This document shows, piece after piece, positions 1-10,834 of a stretch of DNA of 64,000 bases. Source of the DNA: Lamellibrachia satsuma (Eukaryota > Annelida > Polychaeta > Sabellida > Siboglinidae); assembly GCA_033239005.1 (NCBI GenBank), contig BSQZ01000021.1, positions 8,389,516 to 8,453,515 on the forward strand, written 5' to 3'. The position numbers and the translations under genes were made by a program. The notes under the pieces were generated by a model. That model saw only the letters and a program-made list of their open reading frames with translations, was not told where the DNA came from and made no database searches. The stretch's first letter is position 1; every line of letters starts with the position of its first letter.

Positions 1-825
1 CCTTTCTTGAAGATTGGTGCTATATTTGCTTGTTTCCAGTCACCTGGTGCACCACCATTTTCAAGGGATTTTGAAATGTTATTTGTAGAATGGGAGCAAC
101 TGCTTTGGCTGTTTCTTTGAGAACCCTGGGTGAAGCCTGTCTGGTCCCATAGGTTTGTTAGGGTTTGGATTTTCTATAGGTCATTTCTTGTGGCTTATAT
201 CAGTTTTTGTCCCAAGAAAGATTTCAATCCTTATTGCGTTGGGTCATTCATTACAAGAAGATCTAGACATTGTCCTCCATGGTGGATTGGTCAGTGACCT
301 GGGTCAAGCCATGATCAGCGAGAATGTCTGGAAACAGGTAATGTTGTGAAGAAGAACAGCAAGAGGGCTTCAATTGAGTCGATGGCCACTCCAGGCCAGG
401 AAGGTTCATATCACTAGCTAGCCATATATGGCAGTTGTCACGAGGCAGTTTAGCTAATGACTGTTTAAGTGAGTCGATGCATTGTTCATATGTAGCTTTA
501 AGCCTATAATATGTGCCCATGTACAGGCTCTTGCGGGATACGATGTTCATGCAGTTTGATCCAGTGGATCTCGCACTTTGTCTCTAGGTCTTTCTTATAG
601 TAATAGCATCTGCTCTTACTGCTATGAAGACTCCACCCCCTCGTTCCATCTCCCTGTCTCTAAACTGTGAAATCTGGAGGGAAAACTTCACTATCCTTGA
701 TGTCAGGAGTGATCCAGGCTCTGTGCCAACAACAATATGTCTTTGTGCTGTACAGGAGGTGATCTAGTTTTTCTCTTTTGTTCATTATGGACTGGCAGTT
801 AACATTCAACAGTCAACATTTTGAC
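1..825 (-). mobile_element. Degenerate CR1/L2-like LINE fragment (endonuclease plus start of RT)
   Basis: Read on the minus strand from about 825 down to 1, the translation gives a non-LTR retrotransposon endonuclease. It begins with LNVNCQSIMNKREKLDHLL, continues through WITPDIKDSEVFPPDF and CHIWLASDMNLPGLEWPS (the usual GDFNLPGIDW block, with the GD altered), and ends near LADHGLTQVTDQ. Around 1-150 comes the start of the reverse transcriptase, including GAPGDWKQANIAPIFKK, cut by the window edge. An in-frame stop near 660, frameshifts and a shortened EN-RT linker (about 150-262) show a dead copy. The family assignment rests on motif recognition; the clade (CR1 versus L2) is inference. Confidence 0.85.
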
Positions 826-1154
826 GCAGTGTGACATGATCTTGTGGGAGAAAACAAGGCCAACGATGTCCCCAGTGATGAGCACCCGCTGCTTGAGGAA
901 GTCTAAAATGAAAAGAAACTTTGCCTAATCTGGAGCCTTGAATGATTTGCATTTACCAAATGTCAAGGGCCAGGTTTTTACACCAAATGTATAGACACTC
1001 TCACGGACACATATCGCATAAGCACACACAGGATGTGGAGGTGTATGCGCCGAACAACAAACGTCTAGTATTTTCTGTTTAGAATGCTCCATATGTTCTA
1101 AAGTTCTGGTACTAACTAACTGGTACTGACCGGTACACTGCTGTTTGTCTTCAG
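826..1154. other. Unassigned DNA before the first visible exon
   Basis: I see no coding or repeat signature here. The last bases form a pyrimidine-rich 3' splice site (TGTTTGTCTTCAG) directly before the first recognisable NRF exon. No promoter or start codon is visible, and the exon needs one base of a split codon from an earlier exon, so this is intron. Confidence 0.6.
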
Positions 1155-1318
1155 TTGCTGATGCCGGTTTCAAGCTGCCAAGCGGCGTGCTGCAAGGGGA
1201 CCTCAATTGGCTGGGTTCCTACAGTGAGTGTATCAATGTGACAGCACATATCAAGGGCCACGACCAACAGGCCGAGCTGTTCAGGGCCCATTACTGCTCT
1301 GCAAAGGTTGACTCACAG
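1155..1318 (+). CDS. nrf-6-like: NRF-like gene, first visible exon (NRF domain start)
   Basis: The exon translates as VADAGFKLPSGVLQGDLNW, then LGSYSECINV, ending with RAHYCSAKVDSQ. LPSGVLQGDLNWLGSYSEC is the hallmark opening of the extracellular NRF domain (usually PPSGILxGNLxWLGxYDEC), and HYC supplies the next conserved cysteine. The acceptor is TTGTCTTCAG before 1155 and the donor is CAG/GTCAGT at 1319. The first codon is split, with one base in an upstream exon outside the model, and the last codon is complete (phase 0). An alternative donor at 1307 (AAG/GTTGAC) would break the phase with the next exon. Confidence 0.9.
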
Positions 1319-1599
1319 GTCAGTGGATGATTCAACATGTCACACTTACCACTACACATCATCACTGCTTGGTTGTAAAATAAATAACAAATTCAAATGT
1401 AGCATGATCAACGGATGAGGTGTGGGGAATTGTGTATCAGTTAGAAAATTAAACTGTAAATATAATTTTGTATTGTCTTCTGTAACTATAAGCATACAAA
1501 CAAATCTATTTATACGGCCTAGAGACCATGGTGTTAATGGAAAAACAACAAGAGAAACTGCAAGTTTACAAGAGTAACTGGGTGATAAGAATTGCGGGA
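1319..1599. other. Intron sequence without recognised feature
   Basis: AT-rich intron following the GTCAGT donor. No open frame, RNA gene or repeat was recognised. Confidence 0.6.
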
Positions 1600-1849
1600 G
1601 TGATAAGAATAGACAAGCATGGAAAGAATGGAAGGGGTACGGCTAACGAAGAGAGCGGATGCACTTAGAGTGGAGGGTAGAAGGAGAAGAGGAAGACCGA
1701 GACTGAGATGGGAGGACTGCGTGAAGAGAGATTTAGTCTGAGTGGGAGGGGAGTGGGAGGGGAGGGGAGAATGAGAGGAAGGGATAGGGTGGAGTGGAGA
1801 CGGCAGTGAGACGGGATCAATGACAAAGAAGAAGGAAAAAAGTGACGAC
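1600..1849 (+). mobile_element. 3' end of a LINE (RT C-terminal tail)
   Basis: On the plus strand the sequence reads MEGVRLTKRADALRVEGRR followed by RRGRPRLRWEDCVKRDL, the basic GRPRxRWxDxVKxD motif common at the extreme C-terminus of many LINE reverse transcriptases. A G-rich degenerate stretch (1741-1800) and GSMTKKKEK-like residues follow. Only the tail is present, as expected of a heavily 5'-truncated insertion. The clade is not assigned. Array A starts immediately downstream, so the element's end may have seeded it (inference). Confidence 0.65.
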
Positions 1850-4489
1850 CAGTATCAATGCCAGCCTCACCCCAGACTTCAGGGATAAACAGTATCAGTG
1901 CCAGCCTCACCCCTGACTTCAGGGATAAACAGTATCAGTGCCAGCCTCAACCCAGACTTCAGGGATAAACAGTATCAGTGCCAGCCTCAACCCAGACTTC
2001 AGGGATAAACAGTATCAGTGCCAGCCTCAACCCAGACTTCAGGTATAAACAGTATCAGTGCCAACCTCAACCCAGACTTCAGGGATAAACAGTATCAGTG
2101 TCAACCTCAACCCAGACTTCAGGGATGAACAGTATCAGTGCCAACCTCAACCCAGACTTCAGGGATAAACAGTATCAGTGCCAACCTCAACCCAGACTTC
2201 AGGGATAAACAGTATGAGTGCCAGCCTCAACCCAGACTTCAGGGATAAACAGTATCAGTGCCAGCCTCACCCCTGACTTCAGTGATAAACAGTATCAGTG
2301 CCAGCCTCAACCCAGACTTCAGGGATAAACAGTATCAGTGTCAACCTCAACCCAGACTTCAGGGATAAACAGTATCAGTGCCAATCTCAACCCAGACTTC
2401 AGGGATAAACAGTATCAGTGCCAACCTCAACCCAGACTTCAGGGATAAACAGTATGAGTGCCAGCCTCAACCCAGACTTCAGGGATAAACAGTATCAGTG
2501 CCAGCCTCACCCCGGACTTCAGGGATAAACAGTATCAGTGCCAGCCTCACCCCTCACTTCAGGGATAAACAGTATCAGTGCCAGCCTCAACCCAGACTTC
2601 AGGGATAAACAGTATCAGTGCCAGCCTCAACCCAGACTTCAGGGATAAACAGTATCAGTGCCAACCTCAACCCAGACTTCAGGGATAAACAGTATCAGTG
2701 CCAACCTCAACCCAGACTTCAGGGATAAACAGTATCAGTGCCAACCTCAACCCAGACTTCAGGGATAAACAGTATCAGTGTCAGCCTCAACCCAGACTTC
2801 AGGGATAAACAGTATCAGTGCCAACCTCAACCCAGACTTCAGGGATAAACAGTATCAGTGCCAACCTCAACCCAGACTTCAGGGATAAACAGTATCAGTG
2901 TCAGCCTCAACCCGGACTTCAGGGATAAACAGTATCAGTGCCAACCTCAACCGAGACTTCAGGGATAAACAGTATCAGTGCCAACCTCAACCCAGACTTC
3001 AGGGATAAACAGTATCAGTGTCAGCCTCACCCCGGACTTCAGGGATAAACAGTATCAGTGCCAACCTCAACCCAGACTTCAGGGATAAACAGTATCAGTG
3101 CCAGCCTCAACCCAGACTTCAGGGATAAACAGTATCAGTGTCAGCCTCACCCCGGACTTCAGGGATAAACAGTATCAGTGCCAACCTCAACCCAGACTTC
3201 AGGGATAAACAGTATCAGTGTCAGCCTCAACCCAGACTTCAGGGATAAACAGTATCAGTGCCAACCTCAACCCAGACTTCAGGGATAAACAGTATCAGTG
3301 CCAACCTCAACCCAGACTTCAGGGATAAACAGTATCAGTGTCAGCCTCAACCCGGACTTCAGGGATAAAGAGTATCAGTGCCAACCTCAACCCGGACTTC
3401 AGGGATAAACAGTATCAGTGCCAGCCTCACCACGGACTTCAGGGATAAACAGTATCAGTGCCAACCTCAACCCAGACTTCAGGGATAAACAGTATCAGTG
3501 TCAGCCTCAACCCAGACTTCAGGGATAAACAGTATCAGTGCCAACCTCAACCCAGACTTCAGGGATAAACAGTATCAGTGCCAACCTCAACCCAGACTTC
3601 AGGGATAAACAGTATCAGTGTCAGCCTCAACCCGGACTTCAGGGATAAAGAGTATCAGTGCCAACCTCAACCCAGACTTCAGGGATAAACAGTATCAGTG
3701 CCAACCTCAACCCAGACTTCAGGGATAAACAGTATCAGTGTCAGCCTCAACCCGGACTTCAGGGATAAACAGTATCAGTGCCAACCTCAACCCAGACTTC
3801 AGGGATAAACAGTATCAGTGCCAACCTCAACCCAGACTTCAGGGATAAACAGTATCAGTGTCAGCCTCAACCCGGACTTCAGGGATAAACAGTAACAGTG
3901 CCAACCTCAACCCAGACTTCAGGGATAAACAGTATCAGTGCCAGCCTCACCCCAGACTTCAGGGATAAACAGTATCAGTGCCAGCCTCAACCCGGACTTC
4001 AGGGATAAACAGTATCAGTGCCAGTCTCAACCCCAGACTTCAGGGATAAACAGTATCAGTGCCAGCCTCACCCCTGACTTCAGGGATAAACAGTACCAGT
4101 GCCAGCCTCAACCCAGACTTCAGGGATAAACAGTATCAGTGCCAGCCTCACCCCTGACTTCAGGGATAAACAGTATCAGTGCCAGCCTCAACCCAGACTT
4201 CAGGGATAAACAGTATCAGTGCCAGCCTCACCCCAGACTTCAGGGATAAACAGTATCAGTGCCAGCCTCACCCCAGACTTCAGGGATAAACAGTATCAGT
4301 GTCAGCCTCAACCCAGACTTCAGGGATAAACAGTATCAGTGCCAACCTCAACCCAGACTTCAGGGATAAACAGTATCAGTGCCAGCCTCAACCGGACTTC
4401 AGGGATAAACAGTATCAGTGCCAGCCTCAACCCAGACTTCAGGGATAAACAGTGTCAGTGTCAGCCTCAACCCAGACTTCAGGGATAAA
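1850..4489 (+). repeat. Minisatellite array A, 40-bp unit, about 66 copies
   Basis: The unit is AGGGATAAACAGTATCAGTG followed by CCAGCCTCAACCCAGACTTC, exactly 40 bp. Phase stays constant except for +1 near 4030 (an extra C) and -1 near 4393. Variants include CCAACC, TCAGCC and TCAACC at the start of the second half, CCCGGACTTC, and CTCACCCCTGAC. From about 2780 to 3880 the TCAGCC variant recurs mostly every 120 bp, a trimer higher-order repeat. The rare AGTATGAGTG recurs 240 bp apart (2211, 2451) and GATAAAGAGT 280 bp apart (3361, 3641), both multiples of 40. The array lies in the intron between exons 1155-1318 and 4696-4783. Because 40 is not a multiple of 3, no coding role is expected. Confidence 0.97.
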
Positions 4490-4695
4490 GAGGAGCGACA
4501 ACAACAAAGTGACCACCATTGCTCCTGTCTGGTCCAGCCACAAAGCAGGTGACCATAGTCAATCTGCTCAGTGGGGCGATTACTGTAACAAATATTTTGT
4601 TGGTGTGATAAACAGCCATAACATGACAAGTGACAGTCAAACAAGTGACCGGTGATGAAGACGAGAGTGTTATACATTGTACATGTATTTGTCAG
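4490..4695. other. Short intron segment between array A and the next exon
   Basis: Unique-looking sequence containing direct AAGTGAC repeats (about 4628-4650). It ends in TGTATTTGTCAG, the acceptor for the following exon. Confidence 0.6.
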
Positions 4696-4783
4696 GGTCT
4701 CTTGTCCAGCCAGGCAGTCACCCTGGGTCTGTGCGTTCCAAGGGCGTGCACTGAGGTGGACATGCAACACGTGCTCAAGGCAG
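4696..4783 (+). CDS. nrf-6-like: NRF-like gene, exon with the CVPxxC motif
   Basis: Translation is GLLSSQAVTLGLCVPRACTE followed by VDMQHVLKA. LGLCVPRACTEVDM is the conserved LGxCVPSSCTxEDV block of the NRF domain, with both cysteines present. The acceptor is TTTGTCAG before 4696 and the donor is CAG/GTGAGT at 4784. Entry in phase 0 matches the exit of the 1155-1318 exon, and the exon leaves in phase 1 (G of a split codon), matching the CT that opens the next exon. It is too short to stand out as an ORF and was found by motif and phase. Confidence 0.9.
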
Positions 4784-4868
4784 GTGAGTTGAGGACACGT
4801 CCCTTGTGAACAACTATGCATGTATACATGTGTGACACACATGCATGTGTGACACACATATACATGTG

Positions 4869-4921
4869 TGTCAGCACACATGTATACATGTGTGCTGACA
4901 TACATGTATGTCAGCACACAT
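4869..4921. repeat. Two overlapping perfect palindromes (32 and 34 bp)
   Basis: Positions 4869-4900 are a perfect 32-bp palindrome centred on ATGTATACAT, with arms TGTCAGCACAC. Positions 4888-4921 are a perfect 34-bp palindrome centred on TACATGTA, with arms ATGTGTGCTGACA. They share the right arm of the first as the left arm of the second. A shorter palindrome, CACACATGCATGTGTG, lies just upstream (about 4836-4851). The arms could form alternative cruciforms or RNA hairpins. Confidence 0.95.
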
Positions 4922-5264
4922 ACATATCTCTTACATGTGACTTGATGGGTCTATGTACAAGGGGCACCAAAATGTTAAGATTCTGGGACTTTGCTGTCAA
5001 GTGAGAAATTTGTGAGGATTAACAGCACAGTGGGTGAGCTTAACATTTGTAATGTTATGTACTAAATTATATTACTTTGGACAATGATTTGACAGGCTTG
5101 AGTTGAATAAACAGACTGGGTAGTGGTGTGTGCCATGGCCTGCTTCAATAAACGAAACTACGTTCGTTTGTAATGAATCTGTGACATCAGCGGATATTCA
5201 TGTTACAACATTCTCTGTCAAAAAGTATGTATGATTTGCCAACTTGTCTAGCACCCTGCATAAG

Positions 5265-5365
5265 GGTGTAGGACATTGCAAATATATCTTGGGTGAGACA
5301 CTAAAAGCCATCAGTACCATCTATCTGGTGTCTAAGTCAAGGGAAGAAATAGTTGACATATTGTG
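5265..5365 (+). mobile_element. SINE 3'-body fragment
   Basis: GAGACACTAAAAGCC followed by TACCATCTATCTGGTGTCTAAG and AAGGGAAG closely parallels the bodies of the SINEs at about 11975-12145 (GAGACACTAAAAGC) and 15000-15230 (AACACTAAAGGC, CTACCTGGTGTCTATGCAAG). The tRNA-like head is missing here. Assignment is by internal comparison only. Confidence 0.55.
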
Positions 5366-5573
5366 ACTGTATTAGCAATGGCATTTTTACAAATTCTATC
5401 AGAATAATAATGTTGTAAAGGTGTGTGCACAAAATAATTGACATTTACAAGATAAGTTTCCCTATGGTAAGACTGTGTTATCTTTTCCATTAAACATCAA
5501 TGCGTTGTGTTGATACCTGTGCATCATACTATTGCACCTGACACTTGGTGACAAGGAGTGTGTTTGTTTGTAG

Positions 5574-5664
5574 CTCTGTCGAAAGTGTCACTAGGTTCTA
5601 TGACATTCACCATGACATGTCTACCCAAGTCAACTCGATTCAGTCCATCTGAAGTGATCCTCAT
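5574..5664 (+). CDS. nrf-6-like: NRF-like gene, end of NRF domain leading into TM1
   Basis: In the frame set by the previous exon this reads LSKVSLGSMTFTMTCLPKST then RFSPSEVIL, followed by a split codon. The cysteine and the S/P-x-E/A-V-I-x stretch just before a membrane segment match the end of the NRF extracellular domain. The acceptor is GTTTGTTTGTAG before 5574, with the first two bases completing a phase-1 codon. The donor is CAT/GTGAGT at 5665 (phase 2), and AT joins T of the next exon to give Ile. The other two frames contain stops, so the call depends on phase agreement on both sides. Confidence 0.8.
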
Positions 5665-6630
5665 GTGAGTGGAGTCAGTAGTGGAGCCACTAGTTATGTC
5701 ACAACTTTAAAATATATGTCTAGTTCTTTGTATTTGTAATATAAGTTGAAATACAAAACAAGATACATATAGATTCATTAGGAATATTGCCATAAAAACC
5801 TACTTATAATGCACTGCTTGAATCACTGAATGTTCCTGAGATTGTTTCTTCCCCAGCTCTATGCTTAGTATATGCCATCACCTAACATTTGAACAATACT
5901 GTGGTCACTTGGAAGTTTATCTAACGTACTCGTAAAACATCCATGTGTAAAACATCCTGAAGACATCATGCCCACTTTGTCCTGTGGCGATCTGCCAAAT
6001 TTATCAGCCCACATATTTGATAATGTCTTTAAGAGAACAAGGCTCTGGCAGGTCAGCTAGAAGTAACTTGTGCAGCTCGTCTCAAAGGTCCCACATCAAT
6101 TTGATTTTTCACTAGTCTTTCAAAATCAAACCTACCTAGTATCTAGTACAACATGCTTACTTGTTTGTGCAACATTTGTGAGTAGTTTTTTTGTGAAATC
6201 ATCAGACAAACTATTAAATTACTTAATATTTGGTCAAACATTAATTGAAGTGAAAATGGAAATGCTGAAAACTCACGAATTTCACCCTTCATGAAATGTG
6301 TTCACTTTGTCGTGTGATCGATGAGAGAATGGAAGTCACGCCCATGATCGGCATTGACCCACACAGTGTTTATTATTATGGATATCTAATATTTTTAGTC
6401 TTACCAGATCGAACGACTAAAGTCAATTCTTCAAATGATTTGAACAAAAATACGTATTTTTTTATTTAACAGACATCGGATGTTACATAGACTATTTACA
6501 CACTATATATTTGGACATAAACTAACTGGATTTGCGATAGGCTAAATCAGTTGAGGATGGAGTTTTAAGATGTACCGCTGCTTTACAAGTACTTCACTTT
6601 ATATATTTTTAACATGTTCTTCATGTGTAG
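5665..6630. other. AT-rich intron, no feature recognised
   Basis: No repeat unit, RNA gene or coding signature is seen. An open frame at 6070-6294 has AT-driven composition and no family motif, so it is treated as chance. Confidence 0.6.
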
Positions 6631-6775
6631 TGTCTTCTTGGCCTGCCTGGCGGGAGCACTGCTGGCCGGCACGCTCTATGATGTCATCATTCACCAGGCA
6701 AAGCTTGAGCCTGCTACAAGCCCACTGAACATAGACAGAGTCATGGATGGAGCTCCCCGTATTGGGGTAGATGGG
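6631..6775 (+). CDS. nrf-6-like: NRF-like gene, first transmembrane exon
   Basis: With the split Ile codon the exon reads IVFLACLAGALLAGTLYDVI followed by IHQAKLEP and a polar linker ending in DGAPRIGVDG. A hydrophobic segment closed by GTLYD is diagnostic of the first TM helix of NRF-6-like proteins; the following variable linker is cytosolic in the family. The acceptor is TTCATGTGTAG before 6631. Two phase-0 donors are possible, GGG/GTAACA at 6776 (used here) and GGG/GTAGAT at 6767; the second would shorten the linker by three residues. Transcript data would be needed to choose. Confidence 0.88.
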
Positions 6776-7240
6776 GTAACATCGGAAACAACCCCACTAA
6801 TGTGAGGCCAGGGCGCAAAGACTCCCACTGGTGAGGGCAATTTACATGATATTTAACAAGATTCATCAAGGTTGCCTTCAAAAGCAAAAGTACCAGACGG
6901 CAAGTGGACAGGGAAGTCATAGGATTTTTGTGCCTATGACTTCCTTGTCTACTTGCCATCTGGATTTCGGATGCAAATAAGTGTCAGATTCAGCCCTGGG
7001 TCCTCGTACATGGAGCCACGTTCAGATGCTGCAGGCTCTACTCATGCTGCCGAAACTTGTTTCAAACTTTGCTTCAAAGATCGACGTGGCCAGGTATGAC
7101 AGGAAAGTACATGATTATCAGGTCGACCAGCGACTGCCAAATGAAACGTGCCGTCAACGAATGGTGGATGGCTGTAGAAGGTGAAGGGATGGGAGGTCGC
7201 AACTTTAGGGTGGAGCTGCCGACGTACTCCAGTCTACAGG
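6776..7240. other. Intron start with a long hairpin, otherwise unassigned
   Basis: Apart from the inverted repeat at 6893-6963, this part of the intron is moderately GC-balanced with no recognised gene. An open frame at 6981-7184 shows no known domain and could be a decayed mobile element. Confidence 0.5.
6893..6963. repeat. Imperfect inverted repeat, 31-bp arms, 9-bp loop
   Basis: The left arm (6893-6923, beginning CCAGACGGCAAGTGG) pairs with the right arm (6933-6963, ending CTTGCCATCTGG) at 28 of 31 positions around the loop ATTTTTGTG. The same GATGGCAAGTGGACAAGGAAG sequence occurs at the 3' end of the CR1-like LINE near 15500. The hairpin therefore looks like two head-to-head copies of a LINE 3' terminus (inference). 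Confidence 0.85.
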
Positions 7241-10200
7241 CTGTGATGTACAGGCTGGGAATGGGGAGGAGCAGTGAGCAGACATGTGATGTACAGGCTG
7301 GGAATGGGGAGGAGCAGTGAGCAGACACGCGATGTACAGGCTGGGAATGGGGAGGAGCAGTGAGCAGACACATGATGTACAGGCTGGGAATGGAGAGGAG
7401 CAGTGAGCAGACACGTGATGTACAGGCTGGGAATGGGGAGGAGCAGTTAGCAGACACGTGATGTACAGGCTGGGAATGGAGAGGAGCAGTGAGCAGACAC
7501 GTGATGTACAGGCTGGGAATGGGGAGGAGCAGTGAGCAGACATGTGATGTACAGGCTGGGAATGGAGAGGAGCAGTTAGCAGACACGTGATGTACAGGCT
7601 GGGAATGGAGAGGAGCAGTTAGCAGACACGTGATGTACAGGCTGGGAATGGAGAGGAGCAGTGAGCAGACACGTGATGTACAGGCTGGGAATGGAGAGGA
7701 GCAGTGAGCAGACATGTGATGTACAGGCTGGGAATGGAGAGGAGCAGTGAGCAGACACGTGATGTACAGGCTGGGAATGGGGAGGAGCAGTGAGCAGACA
7801 TGTGATGTACAGGCTGGGAATGGAGAGGAGCAGTGAGCAGACACGTGATGTACAGGCTGGGAATGGGGAGGAGCAGTGAGCAGACACGTGATGTACAGGC
7901 TGGGAATGGAGAGTAGCAGTGAGCAGACACGTGATGTACAGGCTGGGAATGGGGAGGAGCAGTGAGCAGACATGTGATGTACAGGCTGAGAATGGGGAGG
8001 AGCAGTGAGCAGACACGCGATGTACAGGCTGGGAATGGGGAGGAGCAGTGAGCAGACACGTGATGTACAGGCTGGGAATGGAGAGGAGCAGTGAGCAGAC
8101 ACGTGATGTACAGGCTGGGAATGGGGAGGAGCAGTGAGCAGACACGTGATGTACAGGCTGGGAATGGAGAGTAGCAGTGAGCAGACACGTGATGTACAGG
8201 CTGGGAATGGGGAGGAGCAGTGAGCAGACATGTGATGTACAGGCTGGGAATGGGGAGGAGCAGTGAGCAGACACGTGATGTACAGGCTGGGAATGGAGAG
8301 TAGCAGTGAGCAGACATGTGATGTACAGGCTGGGAATGGGGAGGAGCAGTGAGCAGACATGTGATGTACAGGCTGGGAATGGGGAGGAGCAGTGAGCAGA
8401 CACGTGATGTAGAGGCTGGGAATGGAGAGTAGCAGTGAGCAGACATGTGATGTACAGGCTGGGAATGGGGAGGAGCAGTGAGCAGATACGTGATGTACAG
8501 GCTGGGAATGAAGAGTAGCAGTGAGCAGACACGTGATGTACAGGCTGGGAATGAAGAGGAGCAGTGAGCAGACATGTGATGTACAGGCTGGGAATGGAGA
8601 GTAGCAGTGAGCAGACACGTGATGTACAGGCTGGGAATGAAGAGTAGCAGTGAGCAGACACGTGATGTACAGGCTGGGAATGAAGAGGAGCAGTGAGCAG
8701 ACATGTGATGTACAGGCTGGGAATGGAGAGTAGCAGTGAGCAGACACGTGATGTACAGGCTGGGAATGAAGAGTAGCAGTGAGCAGACATGTGATGTACA
8801 GGCTGGGAATGAAGAGTAGCAGTGAGCAGATACGTGATGTACAGGCTGGGAATGAAGAGGAGCAGTGAGCAGACATGTGATGTACAGGCTGGTAATGGAG
8901 AGTAGCAGTGAGCAGATACGTGATGTACAGGCTGGGAATGAAGAGTAGCAGTGAGCAGACACGTGATGTACAGGCTGGGAATGAAGAGGAGCAGTGAGCA
9001 GACATGTGATGTACAGGCTGGGAATGGAGAGTAGCAGTGAGCAGACACGTGATGTACAGGCTGGGAATGGAGAGGAGCAGTGAGCAGACATGTGATGTAC
9101 AGGCTGGTAATGGAGAGTAGCAGTGAGCAGATACGAGTGATGTACAGGCTGGGAATGAAGAGTAGCAGTGAGCAGACACGTGATGTACAGGCTGGGAATG
9201 AAGAGGAGCAGTGAGCAGACACGTGATGTACAGGCTGGGAATGGAGAGGAGCAGTGAGCAGACACGTGATGTACAGGCTGGGAATGGAGAGGAGCAGTGA
9301 GCAGACATGTGATGTACAGGCTGGGAATGGAGAGGAGCAGTGAGCAGACACGTGATGTACAGGCTGGGAATGGAGAGGAGCAGTGAGCAGACACGTGATG
9401 TACAGGCTGGGAATGGAGAGGAGCAGTGAGCAGAGGAGCAGTGAGCAGACAAGTGATGTACAGGCTGGGAATGGGGAGGAGCAGTGAGCAGACAAGTGAT
9501 GTACAGGCTGGGAATGGAGAGGAGCAGTGAGCAGACATGTGATGTACAGGCTGGGAATGGAGAGGAGCAGTGAGCAGACAAGTGATGTACAGGCTGGGAA
9601 TGGAGAGGAGCAGTGAGCAGACATGTGATGTACAGGCTGGGAATGGAGAGGAGCAGTGAGCAGACATGTGATGTACAGGCTGGGAATGGAGAGGAGCAGT
9701 GAGCAGACATGTGAAGTACAGGCTGGGAATGGAGAGGAGCAGTGAGCAGACACGTGATGTACAGGCTGGGAATGGAGAGGAGCAGTGAGCAGATATGTGA
9801 TGTACAGAGGCTGGGAATGGAGAGGAGCAGTGAGCAGATATGTGATGTACAGGCTGGGAATGGAGAGGAGCATTGAGCAGACAGGTGATGTACAGGCTGG
9901 GAATGGAGAGGAGCAGTGAGCAGACATGTGATGTACAGGCTGGGAATGGAGAGGAGCAGTGAGCAGACACGTGATGTACAGGCTGGGAATGGAGAGGAGC
10001 AGTGAGCAGACACGTGATGTACAGGCTGGGAATGGAGAGGAGCAGTGAGCAGACACGTGATGTACAGGCTGGGAATGGAGAGGAGCAGTGAGCAGACACG
10101 TGATGTACAGGCTGGGAATGGAGAGGAGCAGTGAGCAGACATGTGATGTACAGGCTGGGAATGGAGAGGAGCAGTGAGCAGACACGTGATGTACAGGCTG

Positions 10201-10834
10201 GGAATGGAGAGGAGCAGTGAGCAGATATGTGATGTACAGGCTGGGAATGGAGAGGAGCAGTGAGCAGACATGTGATGTACAGGCTGGGAATGGGGAGGAG
10301 CAGTGAGCAGACAAGTGATGTACAGGCTGGGAATGGAGAGGAGCAGTGAGCAGACATGTGATGTACAGGCTGGGAATGGAGAGGAGCAGTGAGCAGACAT
10401 GTGATGTACAGGCTGGGAATGGAGAGGAGCAGTGAGCAGACATGTGATGTACAGGCTGGGAATGGAGAGGAGCAGTGAGCAGACATGTGATGTACAGGCT
10501 GGGAATGGAGAGGAGCAGTGAGCAGACATGTGATGTACAGGCTGGGAATGGAGAGGAGCAGTGAGCAGACACGTGATGTACAGGCTGGGAATGGAGAGGA
10601 GCAGTGAGCAGATATGTGATGTACAGGCTGGGAATGGAGAGGAGCAGTGAGCAGATATGTGATGTACAGGCTGGGAATGGAGAGGAGCATTGAGCAGACA
10701 TGTGATGTACAGGCTGGGAATGGAGAGGAGCAGTGAGCAGACACGTGATGTACAGGCTGGGAATGGAGAGGAGCAGTGAGCAGATATGTGATGTTCAGGC
10801 TGGGAATGGAGAGGAGCAGTGAACAGACACGTGA
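7241..10834 (+). repeat. Minisatellite array B, 43-bp unit, about 84 copies
   Basis: The unit is GTGATGTACAGGCTGGGAAT followed by GGGGAGGAGCAGTGAGCAGACAC (43 bp). Variable sites are GGGGAGG/GAGAGG/GAGAGTAG/AAGAGTAG/AAGAGGAG and CACGTG/CATGTG/CAAGTG/TATGTG/TACGTG. About 8500-9200 shows a trimer (129 bp) higher-order order. The rare GGCTGGTAATGG recurs at 8889 and 9104, exactly 5 units apart. Irregular units occur near 9130, 9435 and 9810. The plus strand is purine-rich. The complement has no stop in any frame of the typical unit, which explains long minus-strand open frames of 43-residue period. It lies in the intron between exons 6631-6775 and 11791-11953. Confidence 0.97.

Larger units (their letters stand above)
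4784..5573. other. Intron with palindrome cluster and a SINE tail
   Basis: This intron holds overlapping perfect palindromes at 4869-4921 and a SINE-tail-like stretch at about 5265-5365. The remainder (about 4930-5260 and 5370-5560) is AT-rich with no recognised feature. Confidence 0.6.

Noticed and set aside
4399..4917. 172-codon minus-strand frame over the end of array A and the palindromes
   Set aside because: It runs through repeat, palindrome and the opposite strand of a well-supported NRF exon, with no known domain.
6070..6294. 74-codon plus-strand frame in the AT-rich intron
   Set aside because: No motif, no phase-compatible role in the gene, and AT-driven composition.
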